Source of the DNA: Candidatus Nitrosopumilus sp.
GTDB taxonomy: Archaea; Thermoproteota; Nitrososphaeria; Nitrososphaerales; Nitrosopumilaceae
DNA length: 8,512 bases
Assembly (NCBI GenBank): GCA_029941825.1
Contig: JAPYTM010000036.1
Coordinates: 1 to 8,512 of the forward strand
Reading direction: 5' to 3'
Position 1 is the first letter of the stretch. Every line of letters begins with the position of its first letter. The notes under the pieces are model-generated. The model was not told the origin of the DNA. It searched no databases and saw nothing but the letters and a program-made list of their open reading frames with translations. A program made the position numbers and the translations under genes. Of the stretch, positions 1 to 5,899 are shown piece after piece.

Positions 1-26
1 AGATTTTAAATTAAAATAATGACACA

Positions 27-779
27 ATGAGTTCCAATTCTGAAATTAATTTTTCAAATTATGGTGTATATGATGTTAATGATTCTTTAGAATTATTTCT
101 TCCTAATACTACGATTAAACTTCAACGAACAAGTGATAACACTTTTTCATATTTTCGAGAAAATTCTGAAGGTGAAATAACTGAAAAAATAATTCCAGTG
201 AAATCCAATAACATTAAAATTGAATTGGCTCCTATTCGACCCCTTAATCATCCTGCAAAAAGAACTGATAACATTTTTTTAAAATTTGATAAAGAGATCT
301 ATTTGAGTGAAAATTCAGCTGCAAGTGTTTTTGTTCATTGCCCTATTGAAATTGGTATTTTCTTAATTCATGATTCTGCTCATGATCCACTTGATTGGGT
401 AACTTGTAATCCTATGAACTCTAGATTTGGCTTGTATGGACCTCCTGATTCTGGAACTTTGTGTAAATATGCACAAGTATCTTTAGCTACTGATTATGAT
501 GATTCTATTCCTTATGTTGAAGGTGTAATGAAAATTGTTATAGAAAACACTTTACCCTCAGGCCAAACTGTAAGTAAAGTAATTTTTCCTATTACTGATA
601 ACTCTCTATATTATGAAGATTCTAAAACAATAATTGACGGAATCAAAATAACTATGAAAAAACGAGCAGTTGTAAATATTGCTGATGTAAAAACTGTACT
701 AGTTGATATTAATTGGATTAAATCTCCCACTTGGGAAGACAACACTGCAAATACTAGTATAACGATGGGATTAGAATAA
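27..779 (+). CDS. DUF432 family protein, likely partner of MscS channel
   Basis: A 250-residue protein that I assign to the archaeal DUF432 family, whose biochemical function is unknown. The family-like stretch is in the middle: RPLNHPAKR (71-79), a beta-rich block ending VHCPIEIGIFL (103-113), then SRFGLYGPPDSGTLCKY (132-148), a glycine-rich segment typical of the family. There is no signal peptide or convincing membrane helix, so a soluble, largely beta-strand cytoplasmic protein is inferred. The stop codon shares one base with the start of the downstream MscS channel gene, which implies translational coupling and a role connected with the channel. From my knowledge of the family, DUF432 genes recur beside mechanosensitive-channel genes in archaea. 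The ATG at 27 is the first usable start; an upstream ATG at 19 runs into a stop after two further codons. Only 26 bp of upstream sequence is in view, so its promoter cannot be judged. Family call fairly sure; function unknown. Confidence 0.78.
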   Translation: MSSNSEINFSNYGVYDVNDSLELFLPNTTIKLQRTSDNTFSYFRENSEGEITEKIIPVKSNNIKIELAPIRPLNHPAKRTDNIFLKFDKEIYLSENSAASVFVHCPIEIGIFLIHDSAHDPLDWVTCNPMNSRFGLYGPPDSGTLCKYAQVSLATDYDDSIPYVEGVMKIVIENTLPSGQTVSKVIFPITDNSLYYEDSKTIIDGIKITMKKRAVVNIADVKTVLVDINWIKSPTWEDNTANTSITMGLE

Positions 780-1603
780 TGTCTTTGGAATTTCTTCAGA
801 GTTTATCTGAAATGCAAATTGTTGGTGAACTAACTGCACTCTCATTACTAATTGGTGGAATAATTATGGTTGGAGGTGTAATACTTGCAAAAATTGCAAA
901 ATTATTATTTCATAAATATTATGCCCCAACATTACCAAAAGATACTGCACAAAATCTTAGCAAATTAATTTATTTTGGAATTATAATAATTTCATTTTTA
1001 GGTTTTACCTCAAGTCAAGGAATCGATTTATCTGGAATAATGGTTGCAGGTGGAATATTTGCAGTGGTGATTGGATTTGCAACACAATCAGTCGTATCTA
1101 ATTTAATTTCTGGTGTTTTTCTAATTGTAGAGAAACCTGCAAAACATGGTGATACAATACAACTTCCTGATATGGGGATTTCTGGAACTCTTTTAGATAT
1201 TGGAACATTTTCCAGTAAGATTAGAAAATTTGATGGAACTGTAATTAGAATTCCAAATGAGAAATTTTTCACATCAAATATCCGTTCACTCACTGTTTCA
1301 ACTGTAAGACGTGCAGAGGCTATGGTGGGAATTTCATATAAAGACGACATCGAAAATGCAATTTTGATGATTAAAAACGAAATTCTAGTGACAATGCCAT
1401 TTGTACTTCGTGTTCCAGAACCTGAATTTAGAGTGGATAAATTAGGTGATTCTAGTGTGAATATCCTTGTGTTGGTTTGGCATCCTAGAGATGATTGGAG
1501 TCAAGTTCAACCAATTCTTCTTACTACAATTAAACGTGCATTAGACAAGGCAGGAATTGAAATTCCGTTCCCACAACGAGTTATTTGGGGTGCAAAAGAT
1601 TAG
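779..1603 (+). CDS. MscS-family small-conductance mechanosensitive ion channel
   Basis: An inner-membrane channel of the MscS family, which opens under membrane tension to release solutes on osmotic downshock. At 274 residues it is close to the compact MscS size (E. coli 286). Three hydrophobic segments are visible: about 17-44, 62-79 and the pore-lining TM3 at about 84-117, which carries the family pattern GFATQSVVSNLISGVFLIVE (99-118) followed by KPAKHGD (119-125). The beta domain follows, with GISGTLLDIG (133-142) and DGTVIRIPNEKF (152-163), then the alpha/beta C-terminal domain ending in IPFPQRVIW (262-270), typical of the family. It starts within the stop codon of the DUF432 gene (TAATG), so the two are almost certainly cotranscribed and coupled. 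Its stop overlaps the end of a convergent minus-strand gene by four bases. The assignment to MscS is secure; whether it has ion or solute selectivity cannot be read from the sequence. Confidence 0.96.
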   Translation: MSLEFLQSLSEMQIVGELTALSLLIGGIIMVGGVILAKIAKLLFHKYYAPTLPKDTAQNLSKLIYFGIIIISFLGFTSSQGIDLSGIMVAGGIFAVVIGFATQSVVSNLISGVFLIVEKPAKHGDTIQLPDMGISGTLLDIGTFSSKIRKFDGTVIRIPNEKFFTSNIRSLTVSTVRRAEAMVGISYKDDIENAILMIKNEILVTMPFVLRVPEPEFRVDKLGDSSVNILVLVWHPRDDWSQVQPILLTTIKRALDKAGIEIPFPQRVIWGAKD

Positions 1604-1881
1604 ATAGTTTTTACTGCAAGTTTTTTTGCAGTATGTCTTTTTTTAATTAAACTAAACATAATCATTCCAACATTGATAATTGAAATTATTTCAATCAAGT
1701 CAACACCGTACAAAAACCAATCAATTACTGGATGTACTCGTGATATAATTCCTGCTTCTAACATAATATCTGCATTCCATATCATATGTGGTACTTGGAT
1801 AAACTGAATAATTGCAATGATGACAATACTTCCTAGTATTTTACTTTCATACCAATTCCAAAATTTATTCCATACATTCAT
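1600..1881 (-). CDS. small two-helix membrane protein, unknown function
   Basis: A 93-residue protein that I do not recognise. It has two hydrophobic stretches, about 14-34 and 53-79, separated by a short polar region (NADIMLEAGIISRVHP, 36-51), and a basic tail (KKRHTAKK, 80-87). The aromatic N-terminus (three Trp in the first ten residues) and basic C-terminus suggest a two-pass membrane protein with both ends facing the cytoplasm; the topology is inferred. The gene converges on the MscS gene and the stop codons overlap by four bases, so neither gene has room for a terminator outside the other. The ATG at 1881 is supported by a TATA-like box centred 26 bp upstream, the distance expected for a leaderless archaeal mRNA. 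Proximity to the channel may mean a membrane-stress connection, but the opposite orientation argues against simple co-expression. Confidence 0.68.
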   Translation of the reverse strand: MNVWNKFWNWYESKILGSIVIIAIIQFIQVPHMIWNADIMLEAGIISRVHPVIDWFLYGVDLIEIISIINVGMIMFSLIKKRHTAKKLAVKTI

Positions 1882-1903
1882 GTCTTCTATTTAATTTTGA
1901 TTC

Positions 1904-1910
1904 TATTAAA
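1904..1910 (-). promoter_or_regulatory. TATA-like box for the 93-residue membrane protein gene
   Basis: The minus strand reads TTTAATA, centred 26 bp upstream of the ATG at 1881. This is the distance expected between an archaeal TATA box and the transcription start when the mRNA is leaderless. The base composition around it is AT-rich, so the match alone is weak; the spacing is what supports it. Confidence 0.4.
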
Positions 1911-1919
1911 CTCCATGAA

Positions 1920-1979
1920 AATTAGATACAACTAATTAGACACACCTAATTTTTTTAGGCAGTAAATTAATTAGTGTAC
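1920..1979. repeat. three AATTAG-type short repeats upstream of the membrane protein gene
   Basis: The + strand reads AATTAGATAC at 1920-1929, AATTAGACAC at 1934-1943 and AATTAGTGTAC at 1969-1979. The first two are 14 bp apart. CTAATTAG (1932-1939) is itself a perfect palindrome. The repeats lie just upstream, in the minus direction, of the TATA-like box at 1904-1910 and just after the cysS stop. They could be binding sites for a regulator of the small membrane gene. The region is AT-rich, so chance similarity cannot be excluded. Confidence 0.35.
1945..1959 (-). terminator. possible weak hairpin after cysS
   Basis: CCTAA (1945-1949) and TTAGG (1955-1959) are perfect inverted repeats around a TTTTT loop, about 26-40 bp after the cysS stop. 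In the cysS transcript the loop would be A-rich, not followed by a strong U tract, so this is a poor match to either a bacterial intrinsic terminator or the U-rich archaeal signal. Confidence 0.18.
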
Positions 1980-1984
1980 CCTAA

Positions 1985-3373
1985 TTAATTTTCAGATTTA
2001 ATATTTTCTTTTTTCATCCAGATTGTTTTTTCTTTGTGATCAATTAATTCAATATTCATTTCATTAAGCTTGTCTCGAATTTTATCTGCATCATCAAATT
2101 GTTTTTCAATTCTCAGTTTTTCTCTATTTGAAATCAAATCATCTATTTCTTGTTTTTTATCTTCGGTCATTTCTGGAATACTTAACCCTAAAACAAATAA
2201 CATTCTTTCAAATTCTTTTTTGATAATTAATGAATCTTCAATTCCCAGTTTTTCAGCAGCTGCTAATCTGTTTGTTTCTTTTACTAGTTGGAAAAATGCC
2301 AATAATGCCAAGTGTGTGTTAAAATTATTTTCTAGAGAATCATCAAATTCTGTACCTATTTTTTTGATAATCGCATTTACCCCTTCATGATTTTTCCCAC
2401 ATGCGTGAATTAATTCATAATAACATGTCTCAACTTGTCTCCATTTTGTGATATTTTCTTTTAACATCTCTTCAGAATAATCTATTACTTTGGAATAATG
2501 TCCTGATAAACAAAATAATCTGATAATATTTGAGCCCCAATTCTCTAAAACATATTTTATTGATTTTGTGTTTCCTGCTGATTTTGACATTTTCTCTCCT
2601 TGAATTGTTACCATTCCTACATGCATCCAAATTTTTGCAAATTGCACTCCTGTACATGATTCTGATTGTGCAATCTCATTTTCATGATGAGGAAAAATTA
2701 GATCTCGTCCACCTCCATGAATCTCAAAATTTTCTCCAAGATACTTTATACTCATAGCTGAGCATTCTATGTGCCACCCTGGCCTTCCTTTACCCCATGG
2801 GCTATCCCATACAGGTTTTACATCTGAAAATTTCCATACTGCAAAATCCAATGGATCTTTTTTTTCCTCATCGATTTGAATTCTTGCACCTGATTGTAGT
2901 TCATCTATTTTCTTTTTTGATAGTTTTCCATATTCTGGGAATTTTGATATGGAAAAATATACTCCATTTTTAGTGACATATGCAATTTGTTTTTCAATTA
3001 ATTTTTCAATGAATTTGATAATATCATCAATATGTTCTGTAGCTTTTGGATATTTTGTTGCATGTTTTACATTTAGTCTATCAAAATCATCAAAATAATT
3101 TTCAATGTACCTTACACTGATAGTTTCTGCAGTTGTGTTTTCTTTTTGTGCACGATTAATAATTTTATCATCCACATCTGTAAAATTTTGAATAAATTCA
3201 ATTTCCACACCTTTACTTTCTAGGTATTTTCTTAATACGTCAAAAACTATGATTGTTCTTGCATGACCAATATGGGATTCATCATACACTGTAACCCCGC
3301 AAAGGTAAATTCTAATTTTCTTTGAAACATCTACCTCTTGCTCAATATTTGATAATGTATCTTGAAGTTTCAT
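1985..3373 (-). CDS. cysS: cysteinyl-tRNA synthetase
   Basis: Class I aminoacyl-tRNA synthetase that activates cysteine with ATP and loads it on tRNA-Cys in the cytoplasm. At 462 residues it matches the usual length (E. coli 461). The ATP-binding HIGH motif is HIGH at 34-37 in SHIGHAR, and the second signature is KMSKS at 261-265. The zinc site that recognises the cysteine thiol is intact by pattern: C25 in YLCGVTVYD, C204 in HIECSAM, H229 and E233 in FPHHENE. FTDVDDKIINRA (64-75) and GRPGWHIECSAM (196-207) are family hallmarks. The C-terminal part is helical and ends with the common REKLRIEKQFDDADKIRDKL (417-436) segment. The gene begins two bases after the nadE stop, so it is the second gene of a nadE-cysS operon and needs no promoter of its own. 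Its presence means that this organism makes Cys-tRNA directly, not only by the SepRS/SepCysS route. Confidence 0.98.
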   Translation of the reverse strand: MKLQDTLSNIEQEVDVSKKIRIYLCGVTVYDESHIGHARTIIVFDVLRKYLESKGVEIEFIQNFTDVDDKIINRAQKENTTAETISVRYIENYFDDFDRLNVKHATKYPKATEHIDDIIKFIEKLIEKQIAYVTKNGVYFSISKFPEYGKLSKKKIDELQSGARIQIDEEKKDPLDFAVWKFSDVKPVWDSPWGKGRPGWHIECSAMSIKYLGENFEIHGGGRDLIFPHHENEIAQSESCTGVQFAKIWMHVGMVTIQGEKMSKSAGNTKSIKYVLENWGSNIIRLFCLSGHYSKVIDYSEEMLKENITKWRQVETCYYELIHACGKNHEGVNAIIKKIGTEFDDSLENNFNTHLALLAFFQLVKETNRLAAAEKLGIEDSLIIKKEFERMLFVLGLSIPEMTEDKKQEIDDLISNREKLRIEKQFDDADKIRDKLNEMNIELIDHKEKTIWMKKENIKSEN

Positions 3374-3375
3374 TA

Positions 3376-4167
3376 CTATTCTATCACTGGTTTTTGTGCT
3401 GTCAATCTTTTATGTTCACTGTTTATGTTTAATTTTTGTATTTTTTCTATCACTGATTTTTCAATTTGAGTCTTTTCCTGTGTTTCCTTAACTGATAATT
3501 TTTTGTCAAACAAACAATACAGTATGGAATCTATCTCTTCATATGGTAAACCTAATTCTTTTTCAGCTTCATGGTCTTCCCATAAATGTGGGCTACTCTT
3601 TTTTGAAATAACATTATCTGGAACTTTAAGATGTTTTGCTAATTCTCTTACTTGAAGTTTGTACAATGAGATAATTGGAGTAATATCTGATGCACCATCT
3701 CCAAATTTCGTGAAATACCCAATTAGATTTTCACTTTTGTCACTAGATCCTAAAACCAGATAGTTTTTGGCATTTGCATAGTAATACAAAATATTTGTTC
3801 TGACTCTTGCACGAAGATTTCCTTTGGATTTATCATTTGGTTCAAGATACATTGAATATTCATTAATTATTGGTTTGATGTCAATTAACTTGTATTCTAT
3901 TCCAGTTAATGCAATCATTTTCAATGCATCCTCTGTTTCTATTTTTGGTGTAATTGTAGTATCTGGCATTATAATTGCCAAAGTATTCTTTTTTAGTTTT
4001 CTTTTACACAAATAAGCTAATACTGCAGAATCTATTCCTCCACTTAATCCTAAAATTACTCCTTTTGCATGATTTTTCTCTATTTGATCTACTAAAAATT
4101 TCTCAATTGTTTCAGTGATTGAAAAATAATCTTGATTTTTAATTTCACTTATGATGTCTTGATTCAA
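3376..4167 (-). CDS. nadE: NH3-dependent NAD+ synthetase
   Basis: Catalyses the last step of NAD+ biosynthesis, amidating deamido-NAD+ with ammonia and ATP. The N-type ATP pyrophosphatase P-loop is SGGIDS (42-47). NLRARVRTNILYYYAN (117-132) and the SDKSENLIGYFTKFGDGASD stretch (142-161) followed by LYKLQVRELA (168-177) are characteristic. At 263 residues there is no glutaminase domain, so free ammonia is the inferred nitrogen source, fitting for an ammonia oxidiser. The start is TTG at 4167: an in-frame stop (TAA) lies two codons upstream, the next in-frame ATG is residue 68, inside the catalytic domain, and the family needs the N-terminal helix before the P-loop. A TATA-like box about 28 bp upstream supports this start. 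It is the first gene of a two-gene unit with cysS, two bases downstream. Confidence 0.96.
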   Translation of the reverse strand: MNQDIISEIKNQDYFSITETIEKFLVDQIEKNHAKGVILGLSGGIDSAVLAYLCKRKLKKNTLAIIMPDTTITPKIETEDALKMIALTGIEYKLIDIKPIINEYSMYLEPNDKSKGNLRARVRTNILYYYANAKNYLVLGSSDKSENLIGYFTKFGDGASDITPIISLYKLQVRELAKHLKVPDNVISKKSSPHLWEDHEAEKELGLPYEEIDSILYCLFDKKLSVKETQEKTQIEKSVIEKIQKLNINSEHKRLTAQKPVIE

Positions 4168-4191
4168 TGATTAATTTACAGAATATGTTAG

Positions 4192-4199
4192 AATAAAAA
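4192..4199 (-). promoter_or_regulatory. TATA-like box for nadE-cysS
   Basis: The minus strand reads TTTTTATT, centred about 28 bp upstream of the TTG start of nadE. The spacing fits an archaeal TATA box serving a leaderless or near-leaderless mRNA. A more upstream TATAATTT (ending near 4204) overlaps it, so the exact box is uncertain. Confidence 0.38.
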
Positions 4200-4210
4200 T
4201 TATACCTACT

Positions 4211-4227
4211 GTGAAATTAAGATTCAC
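4211..4227 (-). terminator. possible terminator hairpin after the Rieske ferredoxin gene
   Basis: GTGAA (4211-4215) and TTCAC (4223-4227) form a 5-bp inverted repeat with a 7-base loop, 13 bp after the ferredoxin stop. In the minus direction a T-rich stretch (ATTTTTATT, 4192-4200) follows. Archaeal termination depends mainly on U tracts, so the T-rich stretch is the more relevant part; it overlaps the proposed nadE TATA-like box. Confidence 0.22.
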
Positions 4228-4239
4228 ATAAAATATTTT

Positions 4240-4545
4240 CTACTTGATATCTATGTAAATACCGTCATCCCTTTTCTCAACAGGATATGTTTCTAGTTTA
4301 ACATCTTTGAGATAGTCTGTAAGTTGACCTGTTTTGATGTTATAATGCCAAAAATGGAGTGGACACTCTACAATATCACCTTCTAATTTTCCAGGTGCAA
4401 TTGATCCATCTTGATGAACGCAAAGGTCATCCATGGCATGATATCCATCTTGATTAAATATTGCAATCTGTTTTCCTTCAATTTTAAAGGCTTTACCTTT
4501 TCCTTCATCAATTTCTCCTTTTTCTGCAATCTTTTTCCAAGTCAA
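4240..4545 (-). CDS. Rieske-type [2Fe-2S] ferredoxin (NirD/dioxygenase-ferredoxin-like)
   Basis: A small soluble electron-transfer protein of 101 residues, the usual length for stand-alone Rieske ferredoxins. Both cluster motifs are present: C42-V-H44 in LCVHQDGS and C61-P-L-H64 in VECPLHFWHYN, giving two Cys and two His ligands to one [2Fe-2S] cluster. There is no signal peptide or membrane anchor, so it is not a bc1-type Rieske subunit. It resembles ferredoxins of aromatic dioxygenases and the small nitrite-reductase subunit NirD, but no oxygenase or reductase partner is encoded nearby, so its partner is unknown. The start is TTG at 4545: the only in-frame ATG is residue 38, directly before the cluster motif, and an in-frame stop lies 11 codons upstream. 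A TATA-like box centred about 26 bp upstream agrees with a leaderless TTG start. It is divergent from ahcY across 74 bp. Confidence 0.93.
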   Translation of the reverse strand: MTWKKIAEKGEIDEGKGKAFKIEGKQIAIFNQDGYHAMDDLCVHQDGSIAPGKLEGDIVECPLHFWHYNIKTGQLTDYLKDVKLETYPVEKRDDGIYIDIK

Positions 4546-4567
4546 TAATTTTCTGATATTGTTGTCA

Positions 4568-4575
4568 TTTATTTA
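4568..4575 (-). promoter_or_regulatory. TATA-like box for the Rieske ferredoxin gene
   Basis: The minus strand reads TAAATAAA, centred 26-27 bp upstream of the TTG start at 4545, as expected for an archaeal leaderless promoter. It lies only about 20 bp from the opposed box of ahcY, so the two promoters share one short control region. Confidence 0.5.
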
Positions 4576-4590
4576 CATTCGCATGAAGGA

Positions 4591-4597
4591 TTTTATA
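4591..4597 (+). promoter_or_regulatory. TATA-like box for ahcY
   Basis: TTTTATA centred exactly 26 bp upstream of the TTG start at 4620, preceded by purine-rich GAAGGA (4585-4590) where a BRE would lie. The spacing predicts transcription beginning at or next to the start codon, and there is no Shine-Dalgarno-like sequence in the intervening bases. Confidence 0.55.
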
Positions 4598-4619
4598 GGC
4601 TAATTCGAGGCCTTGATTA

Positions 4620-5861
4620 TTGAGTAAAGTAAAGTCTAGTCAAAAATTGATCAAAGAAGGTAAACTGTCTTATGATTGGGCTAGATCTCATATGCAAATT
4701 CTAGACAATACAATTAATCGCTTTAAAAAAGTAAAACCACTAAAGGGTATTACCATTGGATTTTGTTTACACATTACAAAAGAGACATCAGTTCTACTAA
4801 TGGGTGCTAAAGAATTAGGCGCAACTGTTGCATGTTGTGGTGGAAACCCATTAACAACACAAGATAACATTGCTGCATTTTTAGTGTCTAAAGGAATCCA
4901 CATTTATGCATGGCATGGGCAATCTGTCAAAGATTATGATTGGTGTATTGACCAAGTACTCAAACACAAACCAACTATTCTTACTGATGATGGTGCTGAT
5001 ATGAACATTAAAGCTCATTTTGATAAACGATTCAAGAACATGGAAATTATAGGTGCAACTGAGGAAACTACTGCAGGTGTTACTAGAATTAGAGCAGTAG
5101 AAAACCAAGGTAAACTTCGATACCCTGTAATTTTAGTTAATGAAGCATACACAAAACACATGTTTGATAATAGATATGGAACTGGACAAAGTACCGTTGA
5201 TGGTTATTTGCGTGCAATGAACTTACTCATGGCATCAAAACGTGTAGTTGTAGTTGGATATGGTTGGGTAGGACGTGGTGTCGCATCAAGATGCCATGGA
5301 ATGGGTTCCAAAGTAATTGTTACTGAAGTTGATCCTGTTAAAGCCCTTGAAGCTCATATGGATGGATTTGAAGTAATGCCAATGACCCAAGCTGCAAAGG
5401 TTGGAGATATTTTTGTTACATGTACTGGAATGACTAGTGTGATTAGAAAAGAACACATTTTACAAATGAAAAATGGTGCCATTATGGGAAATGTTGGTCA
5501 CTTTGATGTAGAAATTGATGCTGCATTTTTACTAAAAAAATCAAAATCAGTTAGAGAAGTACGACCTAATCTTGATGAATGTACTTTGAAAAATGGAAAA
5601 ATAGTTTATCTAATTGGTCAAGGCCGTCTTGCAAATTTGGTTGCAGCAGAAGGTCATCCTCCAGAAGTAATGGCACAATCATTTTCAAATCAAATACTAT
5701 CCATTCTATACATTCTTAAAAATCACAAAAAAATGGAAAATAAAATTATTGATGTGCCCAAAGAAATTGACATACAAATAGCATTTGATGCACTAAAGGC
5801 AATGGATGTTAAAATCGATAAACTTACTCCAGAACAAGTAAAGTATGCTAGTAGTTGGTAA
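4620..5861 (+). CDS. ahcY: S-adenosylhomocysteine hydrolase (adenosylhomocysteinase)
   Basis: Splits S-adenosylhomocysteine, the inhibitory by-product of SAM-dependent methylation, into adenosine and homocysteine using tightly bound NAD+. Active-site blocks are visible: TDDGAD (122-127), EETTAGV (148-154), the K179/D183/N184 group in AYTKHMFDNRYG, and GHFDVEID (293-300). The NAD+ Rossmann motif is GYGWVGRG (213-220), with acidic E236 in TEVDP at the end of the next strand. Residues GRLANL...GHPPEVM (335-351) complete the core. At 413 residues it ends at KYASSW and lacks the Lys/Tyr-containing C-terminal extension of human and most bacterial enzymes, as is usual in archaea. The start is TTG at 4620: an in-frame TGA lies two codons upstream, and the next ATG (residue 25) would remove the conserved N-terminal helix. 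The TATA-like box supports this choice. metG follows after 38 bp, so partial cotranscription is plausible. Confidence 0.97.
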   Translation: MSKVKSSQKLIKEGKLSYDWARSHMQILDNTINRFKKVKPLKGITIGFCLHITKETSVLLMGAKELGATVACCGGNPLTTQDNIAAFLVSKGIHIYAWHGQSVKDYDWCIDQVLKHKPTILTDDGADMNIKAHFDKRFKNMEIIGATEETTAGVTRIRAVENQGKLRYPVILVNEAYTKHMFDNRYGTGQSTVDGYLRAMNLLMASKRVVVVGYGWVGRGVASRCHGMGSKVIVTEVDPVKALEAHMDGFEVMPMTQAAKVGDIFVTCTGMTSVIRKEHILQMKNGAIMGNVGHFDVEIDAAFLLKKSKSVREVRPNLDECTLKNGKIVYLIGQGRLANLVAAEGHPPEVMAQSFSNQILSILYILKNHKKMENKIIDVPKEIDIQIAFDALKAMDVKIDKLTPEQVKYASSW

Positions 5862-5899
5862 AACTTCTTAACCTCAATACTGCTCTTGTCAAATATTAA

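Noticed and set aside
1..26. TATA box (TTTTAAA, 4-10) for the DUF432 gene
   Set aside because: Centred only about 20 bp from the ATG, too close for the spacing seen at other genes here; the true promoter may lie outside the window.
1015..1350. 111-codon ORF antisense to the MscS gene
   Set aside because: It lies wholly inside a confidently identified channel gene, and the protein has no recognisable features; it is a frame shadow.
2070..2390. 106-codon ORF antisense to cysS
   Set aside because: Serine- and phenylalanine-rich composition is what the reverse complement of lysine/glutamate-rich cysS codons gives; no motif.
4543..4567. Short upstream ORF MTTISENY whose TGA overlaps the TTG start of the Rieske gene
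   Set aside because: Looked like a reinitiation leader, but its ATG touches the proposed TATA-like box, upstream of the expected transcript start, so it would not be in the mRNA.
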